Under the pieces are notes generated by a model. The model did no database searches. It saw only the letters and a program-made list of their open reading frames with translations, and was not told where the DNA came from. From Neospora caninum Liverpool (lineage: Eukaryota; Apicomplexa; Conoidasida; Eucoccidiorida; Sarcocystidae), in assembly GCF_000208865.1 (NCBI RefSeq), contig NC_018390.1, positions 3,242,270 through 3,306,269 on the forward strand: 64,000 bases of DNA. Direction: 5' to 3'. Below, piece by piece: positions 1 through 10,465 of the stretch. The position numbers were made by a program, and so were the translations under genes. The first letter of the stretch is position 1. Every line of letters begins with the position of its first letter.

Positions 1-1255
1 GCGCCGAGACACCTGCGTGCGCCAGCGGGCCGGCCCCAGAGACTGTCTCCGCGCTGCGCCCCGGCGCGGAGACACCGGGGACGGCGCCCTGCGGGTACGT
101 TTCCGCGCCGACTGTCTTTTCTTCGAGGGAGATCGACGTGAGAAAGGCGAGTGCGCACGACAGACAGACGCGCGTGTCCACTGTACAGACACCGCTGCAC
201 TGGCTTCTTCGCTTCGCGCCTGCCGCGCAGCGGTTGCAGCGCTCGCCGCGAGGCGCAGAGGAGACCGCAAGGCCCGGAGAGGCCGGGGCGGGAGGCGTTT
301 CGCCTGCGGAAGGAGGGACACTTTGCGAAGGCAGAGCGACAGGCGGGAGGTGCGAGAGAGCGAAAAGAGAAGACGCGAGAGGTGCGTCGAGAGAATGGGG
401 CGTCCTCGCGGGAGTTTCCTGAACCTCGAGACACTCCAGAGGCCCGACCGATGCCACGGCAGGAGACAGCGGAACAGACGACGGAGGTTGAGGGGTGTCG
501 ACACATTCGTGCAGATTTGCGAGAGATGCGTCAGCCTCCTCACCGAGATGCGCTTCCCCGTGACCGCCCGATACATGCACAGGCACTTCTCCCCCTTTAC
601 TTGGGTCTCCAAAAGACAGCCGAAGAGGAGACGCGTCCCCGGCACGAAGAGACACGGGCGCGCCGGCGCTCGAGACAGTCTCTGGCGCGGAGACAGTCTC
701 TGGGGCATCGCGCAGAAAGAGCGGGTTGGAGGAGGGAGGTGACACAGGCGCTTGGGCCGCAGGCGTCAGGAGATTTCTCGAGGTCTTAGAGGAGGTTTCT
801 CCATGCGCCGAGACAGGCGACCGCAGACGGTCTCCGCGCGAGGGAGAAGCGCCATCCCTGGAGGTGCGGCGGCGAGGAGAGGCAAACAGAGTCGAGGGTG
901 TAAAAAACGAAGAAAGAAAAGAAGAGAACGGGGGCGCAGGCAAAGCAGAAGAAGAGGAAGAAGAGGAAGAGGAGTCTTGGGGAGGCGCATTCACCTCAGG
1001 GGTAACAAGATCTAGGCTGAGAGGAGAGGAGGTGAGGGGAGAGAGAAAGAAGCGTTTGACGTCTCCTCCGGACACACAACGTGTCTCGGTTTCCCTTCCT
1101 CTTCGAGCCGAAGGAACAGAGACGGATGCATGAGAGGAGACGTGAGAAGAAGACGGAGACGGAAGGAGAGAGAGACGCGAAGAACGGGAAGCTTCGCGCC
1201 TCCCGAGGGAGTCTTCTAGGGGCCACGAGAACCGCGAGCTCTGTCCCGTCTCCAT
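1..1255 (-). CDS. 5' part of an unrecognised Ser/Pro-rich coding sequence, cut by the window edge
   Basis: On the minus strand one reading frame is open from about 1840 down to base 1 with no stop. Its first ATG is at 1255-1253, giving at least 418 codons that continue past the left edge. The translation is rich in Ser, Pro, Ala and Arg with a poly-Ser stretch near 950-970, typical of low-complexity coccidian proteins. A Cys cluster (CNRC, then CSGVC and CRSC) lies around 165-235. The upstream minus strand (1256-1840) is strongly pyrimidine-rich, as 5' leaders in this window are. No domain is recognised. Unrecognised introns could break the frame, and an open frame in GC-rich DNA can arise by chance, so confidence is moderate. 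Confidence 0.5.
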   Translation of the reverse strand, partial: METGQSSRFSWPLEDSLGRREASRSSRLSLLPSPSSSHVSSHASVSVPSARRGRETETRCVSGGDVKRFFLSPLTSSPLSLDLVTPEVNAPPQDSSSSSSSSSALPAPPFSSFLSSFFTPSTLFASPRRRTSRDGASPSRGDRLRSPVSAHGETSSKTSRNLLTPAAQAPVSPPSSNPLFLRDAPETVSAPETVSSAGAPVSLRAGDASPLRLSFGDPSKGGEVPVHVSGGHGEAHLGEEADASLANLHECVDTPQPPSSVPLSPAVASVGPLECLEVQETPARTPHSLDAPLASSLFALSHLPPVALPSQSVPPSAGETPPAPASPGLAVSSAPRGERCNRCAAGAKRRSQCSGVCTVDTRVCLSCALAFLTSISLEEKTVGAETYPQGAVPGVSAPGRSAETVSGAGPLAHAGVSA

Positions 1256-2045
1256 GTGGCGGTTGTCGGTACTGTTGCACAGACAGACAGAGAGGAGAGG
1301 AGAGGAGAGAGCAGAGAGAAGAACAAATGACAGAGCCGAAGGAGGAGGTGGAAAACGCAGGAGAGAGTGAAGGAAGGGGTGTGAAGAAAAGAAGCGAGAG
1401 ACACAGCAGACAAAGGGTGAAAACGATAAAAAGAGGAACGCGGCAGCAGTGGAAGAGCATACGAAAAGAAGAGGAAGAAGAGGGATGAATGAAGCGACGG
1501 AAAGGAGACCGCAAGTCGGATGAAAGGGAGAGGAAATGCCGAGATGAGAACACCACCGCGATTGGCCGCAGGCACGCCTCGACACATCGAAAAGTAGAGG
1601 AACATGAAAAAGCAAGCGAACAGAGCAAGGGACGAGGAACAAGACGGAAGACCGCCAGGCGAACGGAAGAGAACGAGCAGAGACGACACGAAAAAAACCG
1701 AGAGACAGCTTGGCGGTGCGAAGTCTCAGTTTGGCCTCTAGTTGAACAGAAAGAAGACAGAAGGAATAAAGCAAAGGTCGTGTTTCAGGAAAAAGACTGT
1801 TGCGGCCGGAATGTCTGTTTTTTGTGATCTTGAGAAAGGGTCACAGCTCTCCAACAGCATGCACCAGGGATGACGAGCTATCGCTCCCATTACGTGCGTC
1901 TGGATCGCTATTCCTGTGCGTTTTGCCGTCTCCTCTCCAGCTCACTTCTCAAAAACGAACAAAATCCATGGCGTGAGCCCTCAAAAAAGGAAGCGCCTGC
2001 GATCTGGGCTCGCCGCGCCTGCAGCAGCTACACAGCTGATTTGCC

Positions 2046-2057
2046 GTGTATGTACAC
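2046..2057. promoter_or_regulatory. GTGTAYRTACAC element, copy 1
   Basis: Sequence GTGTATGTACAC, about 790 bp 5' of the ATG of the left minus-strand gene. It matches the recurrent near-palindromic 12-mer of this window. Function is inferred only from recurrence. Confidence 0.4.
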
Positions 2058-3228
2058 CTCGAGAAGACACGCGTCACCGAATCTCGAGCAATTCTTGGAC
2101 CGTTTTTTTTCACACACCTGCCTCAACGACAGACCAAGCCTGTCTGCGGCCTTGCTCTTCACGTTTAAGACAGACGCGTAAAGCTTTTCCCTCCTTCTCG
2201 GTCTTCCGACACGAGCTGCCGGCTTTCTCTGCAGTCATCTTTTTGCACGCAGTGTCAACTAAGGGACTGCGTGCTCGCCGTCTCCATGTTGGGCAGAAGA
2301 GAGACGATAAAACACCTTTTCCCGCTAGCCGCAAAGAGAGGAGGTGAGGCGGACTGCGTCAAAAAGCAGTGATCCTGTGTAGGAGCTGCATCGCTGCCGT
2401 CTTACGCACCGTTCTTTTGAAGACACCATAACTTCTCTTAAACTCAATCGTGTGCAGTACAGCCGTATAGCACGTGTTTCGAAAGAAAGGGATGTTTAGC
2501 CGGGATGCGAGACACAGTTCTTCACGGTTGCTGTTCACCCACTGGAGGGCTTTTACAAGAAGGCGAATTTCTTTTTATAACGAGGAAGAGAAACCATCTA
2601 CACGGCGCAACGCCCCAAGCAGCGAGAGCAGGGACATAGGGAGAAGTTCGTGGCAGGTTTGCAAGCAAAGAGATGATTTTTCTCTCGAGGAGGCCGGAGA
2701 GAAATTGATACCAGCTGCCTCTGTTTTTCGGTTCTTTGAAGCGGCTCTTTTCTCACTCCTCTTCGGTTACTGCGTTTTCTTTCGCCTGGCTTCCACACAC
2801 GCGGCGAGGCCTCAAAGGGTGTACTAACCGCTTCCTTGTTTCTTCCTCGTCTCCTCCCCTTTACTCTTTGGAGTGACGAGCTCTGAGTTGTCTACGCCTC
2901 CTCCCGTCCTCGCACATTCGTGTGGTCTTCCACGGGAAAAGAGCGAGGAAGAGAAAGAGAAAAAGAGGGTGAGAAAGAGAGAAAGTGGCAGCCAGAAAAG
3001 GAGAGAAAGCGAAAGAAGCAGAGAGGAAGAAAGCGAACGAGAGAGAAAGTGCCTAAATTGTCAGAGGCTTGGACAGCAAGCTTGTTAACTGAATTTTTGG
3101 AAAGCTGCACGCGGCTCGAATCCGACTCGCCGACTTACTGCCAATGCCCATATTCCACAAGTACACTGCGACTAGAAAGCGTTACGCGTGACACGGCTCG
3201 GGGGACCGTCCTTCGAGCCTTCTGCCCG

Positions 3229-3240
3229 GTGTATGTACAC
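3229..3240. promoter_or_regulatory. GTGTAYRTACAC element, copy 2
   Basis: GTGTATGTACAC with flanks CG and CT, identical in its core to copy 1, lying in the spacer 3' of the mitochondrial protein gene. Confidence 0.4.
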
Positions 3241-3650
3241 CTCTCGGCGCACTGGGAAGTGCCGGCGACCTGTGCGTCTCCTTTTCACGCATCCTTCTGG
3301 CAGAAGCACCCCAGAAAACCCGCAAGTTTTATTTTCGCGTGCTCGGTGCGTTTGCCCACTCCGACCGCTGGTCGTCTCACACAGAGGAAACAACGCAAAC
3401 TGCCACGAAGAAAAACTCGAGAGAAAAGGGACTAAACAAGATGGAAAAGCGCTTGTGCCCAACTGCCGAGGCACTCGTCTGCATGCACTTTAGTGGTGCT
3501 CAGCGTCTCCTGAGTGCTCGTGGAAGTGCGGCTGCTGTTGCAGCGCCGGAGCAGTGTGAACCTGAAAAAACAAGTCCACATCCAGGATACTCACATGTGT
3601 CGTTGATCCGCCATATACTCCTACATTTGACTCTATAGACACACAGATAT

Positions 3651-3692
3651 GTATATATATATATATGACACATATATGATATTTATATATAC
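3651..3692. repeat. (TA)n microsatellite
   Basis: An imperfect TA/CATA tract, one of more than 20 short tracts of this type in the window's spacers and introns. Confidence 0.85.
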
Positions 3693-4084
3693 ACAAACAT
3701 ATGTACCTCTGATTCTACTTTTATACGGATGAGTGTGGAGGGAGATGAAGCCATTTCCCTTTCATCCGGTGTCGTTCGTATTGTTTTGGTTTTCGGGGAC
3801 TGCAAGTCTTGTCGTCGTTCTCTTCTTGAACGACGGGCCGAGGGCGCGGATCCCTTTCCCGAGACAGCTTTCTTCCCGCGCCTCTCTGCATGCATGCCTA
3901 GCTTGTCACAAGCTGTGCACATGTACATAGTTACCTCTCTCGCTATCTAACGCTACATGTATACTCCTTCGCATCCACCTCCCTCAATCTCCTTGCACAT
4001 CTGTCTCTCGCTATCTGCCTTTCTATCGATGCCTACCTCATCTCTCTGCATGCGCCTCTCACTCACTCTCTCCCTTTAACGCTT

Positions 4085-6031
4085 CTAGCCGAGAGGCGCC
4101 CTTGGTGTCTGTTTTCTTACCTCGAGCGTTCCCGGAGTTGAGACTCTGTTGAATTGTCGGAAGACGAAGGGGAATTGGATGCCTTCGTATTTGTTGACGA
4201 GGTACTGCTCTCTGAGCTTGAAGAGAAAATCTTTCACTTCGTTCAGAGTGAACGGATGGTCCAAACCCCGGTAGCAGTACCTTGCCTCGTAAGTCATCAG
4301 CGAGATCTTCAGACCTGGACGCTTCCCAGGGTTGTGGAACGCCGAGAGAATGCGAAATTTAGCTGAAAACAAAACAAACACAGAACGCACCTTGACCAAC
4401 AAACGGAACGCTCCTCAAAACAACAGATGATGCAAACAACAGTGCCTAGGATATATATATATATATATTCTACACACATATTCACGTAAATTCACATATA
4501 CCCATATATATATATATAGATAGATAAAGCGCCGCTTCGTAGAAAGAGACGCATCTGGACGCTTGGTTCTTCCTTCTTTACAGGCCATGGTTTTCCTGTT
4601 TTTTCTTCGGGAAAGCTGGACTACACCCATTTTTTCTTGGGAACGCATGCACCTACCCATATGTAGATGCGTGTTCAACAAGCAAATGCATGCCGATATC
4701 AAGTGTGAATCACGAAACACATACATCTCATATATAGATGTGTATGAACATGCACATGTATACACGCGTGCGCGTAACAGAACCGAGTATGTGCGTGCAC
4801 TCGAACGGCACTGCGCATTGTCTGGGAGAGAGCAAACCTCCGAGGCAAGGCGTGAAAGAGCCAGACACACAAGAAGCGAGACGGGAGGCTGCAGGCGAGA
4901 GGAGAACAAGAAGAGAAAGAGACAGGAGAGAAGGACATATCAAGGAAGAGGGTCATATAGAGAGAAGCGGCGACTTACGTGAGTTTAGCCAGTAGCGGTC
5001 AAGTCGCTCCTTGGGGGGAGGGTCTACACAGGAAAAGGAAAAACGGTGCAAAGAGAGAAAGACAAATGTCAGGAAACACTGTCGACTGTCCTGACGGCTG
5101 CGATGGGTGGCGCGAGAAAAAAAAAGAAAAAGCGCAGAATTATCCATTTCGTCCTTAAGGACGCCCCCTCACTGGAATGTTTCTTTTGTGTGGCTACACC
5201 ACATAGGCAAGTGCATGACGAGAGACGAAGTCGAATCGCCGTCTACAACCGCACGAATTCCGATCCACGCACATGTATCCATACATGCACACTCTATATA
5301 TACATACAAATGCAAATATACACATATATATATATATATATGCACGTATACATTCATAATTATAAATGTGTAGAGATGCATGGATGTCTTTCATAGATCC
5401 TGTTTGGTCCGAAGTCTTGAGTGTTTTTCCACGAGCGGCCAGGAAGCCTGCTTTCTTCCACAGCTCGGGAGACCAGCAGATGCGTTTCCTGTGTGCAGTG
5501 TGAGACGAGAAAGAGAACAGGACGACTCGCCGGTTTCCTGTCTTCCCTCTTCACCCCGAAAAGGCTAGCACTCCGGTCCCATCTCTTTCTTCTCTGCCAC
5601 TGTCTAGGCTTCTTCCGCCTGCGTTCCAGAAAGTTTTTCTTCGTTTTCGCCTGCGCGAGCGCATGCAGTCTCTCACCGAACACGCGGCTCCACCAGATGA
5701 ACAGGGCGAAGGCTGCAGCGGAGGTCCAGGCGTTGCCAAAGAAGAAAAAACTGCGGTTTGCGAACTGCGCCTCCCAGAACTGTTTCCACACGGGTTGTCT
5801 GAGGAAGTTGGGCGGCTCAATCACCCAGAGCGGTTGGAGGATCTCCTTCATCGGAACGTTCCGCTCGAGGGCCTTCGTGGCGACAGGAGTTGTGGCGTTT
5901 AGGCGAGGGCGCGAAGCCCGCAGGAAGGACGAGAAGAAGCGCGCAGAACTGCCGACACTCGCGAAAGAAGATGCGAAGACGGCAGACGCTCGGGCGCGGC
6001 TGGCCGCAGCCGGAAAAGCCGCAGAAGCCAT
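4085..6031 (-). CDS. predicted mitochondrial single-pass membrane protein, possibly a respiratory-complex subunit
   Basis: Three minus-strand exons, 6031-5677, 5023-4979 and 4362-4085, join in phase to 225 codons. Residues 1 to about 48 are Ala/Ser/Arg-rich with no acidic residue, as in a mitochondrial presequence. A hydrophobic helix follows at about 95-114 (FFFFGNAW...FALFIWW), then a basic and aromatic hydrophilic tail (NPGKRPGLKISLMTYEARY). This layout suits a small inner-membrane subunit, for example of an apicomplexan-specific respiratory complex or ATP synthase, but I do not recognise the family. Exon 3 holds a strong donor (GAG|gtaagaa) at 4121, so the last 12 codons may instead be intron with a further exon downstream. 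The ATG at 6031 was chosen because it opens the presequence-like region. Confidence 0.75.
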
Positions 6032-6425
6032 GGTGGGAGGTTCACGGGTACAGAGAGGAAGGGAAACGGAGGGGAAGAGGAGGGGGAAGGAGAGGGGTGA
6101 ACGAGAGAGACTGCTGAGAAGAAGGGAGAGGAGGAAGATGCGTTTTTCTGGGGAAAAGGAGCTGGGGATACGGAGCAGCACACAAGGGGAGAAAGAAAGA
6201 AGGACGAACTCAGAGAGAGACCAGAAAGAGGGAGGAGAGAGGAGCGCTCGGCGTCCTCTTGACGAGACCGAGGACAGGAAAGGATGGGAAAGAGGCAGGA
6301 GACACGATCCCGCCTTTTTTTCCACACGGAGAATTCCTTCGACTCCGCAAGAAGAGAAGAACATGTGCAGAGGAAGGCGAAACGAGGAGAAGTCACCTGG
6401 AGCGCCGCATGCGTGCTCTTTTCAG

Positions 6426-6437
6426 GTGTACATACAC
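6426..6437. promoter_or_regulatory. GTGTAYRTACAC element, copy 3
   Basis: GTGTACATACAC, about 395 bp upstream of the mitochondrial protein ATG at 6031. Confidence 0.45.
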
Positions 6438-7132
6438 CGGACTGATACGCTGCTGGCGCTTCGTGCCGGCACCACGGCCCCGGCACACTGCAGCCGGAAC
6501 GCGTATTTTTCTACAGATTAAAAAAAGCACCTTACTTTCCTTTTTCTTTCCTTTTTCATCTTTCCTCTTCTGCACTCCTGCCAGAGAAGTTCTTCTTTTG
6601 GTTTACTTTTTTATTCACGTCTTTGGCTCCAGGACTGTGCCTCGCTCCGTTGTCTCTTCGCCCCTCTCACATATAAGGCGTTTGTGCGGCCTCAATTCGA
6701 CCGAGTCTCTCTAGCCCCCTTTTCGCGCTTGGGTGATAGAACGCACGCACCGCAACTGTCCTCTGTTGTCGAGCTCTGGTTTTCTCTTCTGCCCCGTGTT
6801 TCTGGACTGAAACGAACTTCCGAAAAGCGCTCTCCATCAAAAGCGAAGAGAGATACCAAACCGCGCCGAAACTCCCAAATCGCCTCTTTTTGCCGTCCTC
6901 GTCTTCCACGAAAGACTGTTTCGTCGGTACCTAGCCAACGTCGAGCCTCCTAATCTATACACAGTCCATAGACAGCGTCACTTCTGTTTCAACGAAAGCG
7001 TCCTTCTCGTCACCCAGCCCCAGATTCTCCTCTCTCAGAGTCAAAAGATAGGCTCGCAGAAAAGACCGGAGTTTCCGCGCAGCGGCGAGTTGCAAAGAAG
7101 ACCCGCCACAGGCGCCGAGGCTTTGAGCGGGG

Positions 7133-7144
7133 GTGTACATACAG
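7133..7144. promoter_or_regulatory. GTGTAYRTACAC element, one mismatch
   Basis: GTGTACATACAG, about 387 bp upstream of the MIF ATG, nearly mirroring the distance of the 6426 copy from its own gene. Confidence 0.35.
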
Positions 7145-7530
7145 CTGAGCGGCGCCAGAAAAACGGCGGAAACGGCGTGAACCGCCTGCAGGAGGGTTTT
7201 TCCAGGGGAAACTGCGGAAAGCAGAGAAGAAAGCAAGGGAAACAGTCGTCTTGGTAATCGGCTTCTTCTCCCAGTGGCGATTTGTCTAGGCGAGGCACAC
7301 ACTGCACGCGCGAGGTGAGCGACCGGCTGAGACGGGACAACTCTCCGGTTCTCTCTGTGTCGAGAGTTTAGGCGCACACGGCGAGTGTGTTCTGGGTTCC
7401 CTTGCGCCACCGAATGCGGGGACCGTCCTCAGGTTCATTTAATGTTTTTTTCGCGCTTGCTCTCCTCGACTACCTTTTCGGCTCCCAACCGTCGCTCATC
7501 TTCGGTCTTTCCCAACCTTTCTTTCCAAAG

Positions 7531-9082
7531 ATGCCAAAGTGCATGATCTACAGCCCCGTCGCCGCGACGGAGGCACAACAGGACGCGCTCCTGAAAGACG
7601 CTGAGAAAGGTGAGAAAGTGGGATTTTCACGCGACTTTCTCCCAGATGAGAACGCGAAAAAACCCGAAAAAAACCTTTGGACGGTAGAAGACAAAACTCC
7701 AAGACGACCGTAGAAAATGTTCCCTCTCCGCTCCGGGGAGACACCGTGTCTCCCGTCTCGACATTTTCGTATGTACAAACACACACACACATAGATATAT
7801 ATGTAATCTATAGAGAGAGGCAGATTGCGTTCATGTGTGAGAGCATTTTTTTCTTTTCTCGCGCGCTCTGTTTCACTTTCTTTTGCGTTTTCGTCCCGTG
7901 GATCGACACGTTTGTGTTTCCTTCCCTCTCTCTTGGCCCCGTGTCTCTCCACGACTCACTTGGGAGAAACGTCTTTGGCGTTTCGTGTGTCTCTGCCTCT
8001 GTTGAGCTTCGCATTTCCTCCTTCTCCTGTGTGCCTAGTCGCTCTTCCTTCTGCGCTCTTCACCGCTCTCCGTCTCTTTTTGCGCCTTTTTCTGTCCCTC
8101 CGACTTCTTCCACTTTCGGTCTCTTTTTCGACCTCACACAGACACCCCCCCGTTCAGCGGAATTTCTGTCTGCGTGGCGTGTCGCGTCTTCCTTCTCCTG
8201 TTTCGTTTCGTGCTTTTTTTTTGTTCTTGCCTCCCGTTCTTCACCAGCCTGGCGATCCCCGACAAGCCAGTGCACGATTTTTGCGGGGAAGACTGTGTGT
8301 GTTTCCTCTTCCTTTGTCGATCTTTCTCTTCACTTTCCCCCGTTTCCTGCGCGCTTCCTCTCTCCTCTCCTCGCTAATCCTTTCCCGCCTCTCTGCCTCG
8401 CCGCTGCGACACAGTGCGCGCATTCTTCCTTCTTCAGCCCCCGTTCTTCTTTCGTCTTTCTCTCTTGTTCCACAAACTCTCGCTGTCCGTGTCACCGATG
8501 CGGAGAGACTCCCCCTGTTGATTATCGACGCGTTTGCTTGCGTGTGCCTCTTTGCCTTTCCCAGCGCTTGCGGAGGTCCTGGGCAAACCGATGAGCTATG
8601 TGATGGCAGGTTACGTCCAGACGGGGCTGATGCGCCTCGGCGGAAGTTCCGACCCGTGTGCGTACATTCGCGTCGCGTCGATCGGCGGCCTCAGCAGCTC
8701 TGCAAACAACAAAATCGCGGCCGCGCTGTCCGCGTCCTGCGAGAGACATCTCGGCGTCTCCAAAAACCGCATGTAAGACACACGCGCGTCTCTCACATAA
8801 AGCGCTGTAAAAGACAGCGTGGAAACGAAACTCGAAAACTCGTGGAAACGCGTTTCCCAACCTTCAAGCTCAGACACTGGAGACAAAGCCACGCTCTGTG
8901 ATGCCTGTCTCTGGTGGTTTTTGTCAAAGTTGATAAAAGCCCGCGAGGAAGTGCGGAGGCGCGAAGCACGGGAAGAGTGAAGACGAGGTTTCCTCTCATG
9001 TGTTGGGTTTTCTTTCAGCTACACCACGTTCGCGAACAAGAGCGGCGCGGAGTGGGCGATGGGTGACCGCACCTTTGGCTAA
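7531..9082 (+). CDS. MIF: macrophage migration inhibitory factor homologue (tautomerase superfamily)
   Basis: Three exons, 7531-7609, 8565-8772 and 9019-9082, with GT-AG introns and matching phases, encode 116 aa, the usual MIF length. Pro2 directly after the start Met is the family's catalytic tautomerase base, and Lys34 (Lys33 after Met removal) sits in the conserved GKP. SSDPCAYIRVASIGG and CERHLGVSKNRIYTTF match the MIF core strands, and the protein ends in AMGDRTFG as apicomplexan MIFs do. There is no CXXC oxidoreductase motif, as in the Toxoplasma protein. No signal peptide is present; family members are exported without one. Known family role: a cytosolic or secreted trimer with tautomerase activity that can affect host cytokine signalling. 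It is the only firmly identified plus-strand gene here. The start is fixed because Pro2 must follow Met. Confidence 0.97.
7610..8564 (+). other. MIF intron 1 (955 bp)
   Basis: Donor AAAG|gtgag and acceptor cccag|CG. It is strongly pyrimidine-rich, so long Ser/Phe-rich frames stay open through it. They are not genes. Confidence 0.9.
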
Positions 9083-9261
9083 CCAGCTGAAACGTGAGGT
9101 TCTTGTAGACCTCTCGCGACGCGTTTTTGTGTCTTTGTCCTGCGGGCGTCCCGGAAACTGCACATGTAAAAGAAAAGAGACTCTCTGGTGTGAAATACAA
9201 AACGTCTCTCTTTCGGGAGCCTTTCGAAAGAAACGTCGCCCGGCGCGTGGCCGCGATCTAC

Positions 9262-9275
9262 GGGGGGGGGGGGGG
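9262..9275 (+). repeat. poly-G run of 14
   Basis: Fourteen consecutive G about 180 bp after the MIF stop, just before the polypyrimidine array. Such a run is prone to sequencing-length error. Confidence 0.85.
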
Positions 9276-9380
9276 AAATTCCACACAAACCTGCATTAGA
9301 GGGTGGCACGCGCAAAAAAGACGAAAAAGCCAGTGGAGAAGACCTCTCAGCTGCCTCTCCCAGCAGACACTCAGCGGGAC

Positions 9381-10465
9381 GCTTCTCTCTCTTCCTCTTT
9401 GCCCTTCTCCCTCTTTCCCTTTCTCTCTTCCTTTTTCGCCTTCTCTTTCTTCCTCCGTCTCTCTCTCCTTCTCTTTCTTCCTCTGTCTCTCTCTCCTCCT
9501 CTTTCTTCCTCCGTCTCTCTCTCCTTCTCTTTCTTCCTCCGTCTCTCTCTCCTTCTCTGTCTTCCTCCGTCTCTCTCTCCTTCTCTTTCTTCCTCTGTCT
9601 CTCTCTCCTCCTCTTTCTTCCTCCGTCTCTCTCTTCCTTTTCCCCTTTCCCGCCTCTGTCTTCCTCTTTCCCTTTCTCTTATTCTCTTTCTTCCCCCGTC
9701 TCTCTCTTCCTTTTCCCCTTTCCCGCCTCTGTCTTCCTCTTTCCCTTTCTCTTATTCTCTTTCTCCCCCCGTCTCTGTCTCCTCTTTTCTTCCTCTGTCT
9801 CTCTCTCCTCCTCTTTCTTCCTCTGTCTTTCTCTCCTCCTCTTTCTTCCTCTGTCTTTCTCTCCTTCTCTTTCTTCCCCCGTCTCTGTCTCCTCTTTTCT
9901 TCCTCTTTCCCTTTCTCTCATTCTCTTTCTTCCTCCGTTTCTCTCTCCTCTTTCTTCCTCTGTCTCTCTCTCCTTCTCTTTCTTACTCTATCTCTCTCTC
10001 CTCTTTCTTCCTCTGTCTCTCTCTCCTTCTCTTTCTTCCTCTGTCTCTCTCTCCTCTTTCTTCCTCTGTCTCTCTCTCCTCTTTCTTCCTCTGTCTCTCT
10101 CTCCTTCTCTTTCTTCCTCTGTCTCTCTCTCCTCTTTCTTTCTCTGTCTCTCTCTCCTCTTTCTTTCTCTGTCTCTCTCTCCTTCTCTTCCTTCCTCTGT
10201 CTCTCTCTCCTTTTTCTTCCTCTGTCTCTTCTTCTCTTTCTTTCTCTGTCTCTCTCTCCTTCTCTTTCTTCCTCTGTCTCTCTCTCCTCCTCTTTCTGCC
10301 TCCGTCTCTGTCTTCCTTTTCCCCTTTCCCGCCTCTGTCTTCCTCTTTCCCTTTCTCTTATTCTCTTTCTTCCTCCGTCTCTCTCTCCTCTGTCTTCCTC
10401 CGTCTCTCTTGTCTCTCTCCTGTTTCTTCCTCTGTCTGTATCTCCTCCCTTCTCTGTTTCTCTTT
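9381..10465 (+). repeat. polypyrimidine satellite-like array about 1.1 kb long
   Basis: Nearly every base is C or T on the plus strand. Degenerate units of roughly 26-28 bp built from CTCTCTCTC, CTTCTCTTTC and TTCCTCYGT recur dozens of times. A longer sub-block (TTTTCCCCTTTCCCGCC and its flanks) appears three times, near 9635, 9708 and 10318. The strand asymmetry keeps all pyrimidine-strand frames open, giving false Ser/Leu/Phe-rich proteins, with Arg/Glu-rich ones on the other strand. It lies between the MIF 3' end and the sortilin-receptor 3' end. Confidence 0.95.

Larger units (their letters stand above)
1256..4084. other. spacer without a recognised gene
   Basis: No convincing coding region was found. 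The part next to 1255 is purine-rich on the plus strand (pyrimidine leader of the left gene). Two exact GTGTATGTACAC elements sit at 2046 and 3229, and a (TA)n tract at about 3651-3692. The lower end (3700-4080) is the 3' flank of the mitochondrial membrane protein gene. Confidence 0.6.
6032..7530. other. shared divergent promoter region between the mitochondrial protein gene and MIF
   Basis: The starts at 6031 (-) and 7531 (+) face away from each other. The DNA holds pyrimidine-rich leaders on both sides (purine-rich on the plus strand at 6050-6260), a GTGTACATACAC element at 6426 and a one-mismatch copy at 7133. A TGAGACG heptamer, matching the WGAGACG promoter motif reported for T. gondii, is at 7328-7334, about 200 bp before the MIF ATG. 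No coding region was recognised. Confidence 0.55.

Noticed and set aside
7677..8901. 305- and 358-codon plus-strand frames
   Set aside because: They lie in pyrimidine-rich MIF intron 1 and run out of frame over MIF exon 2.
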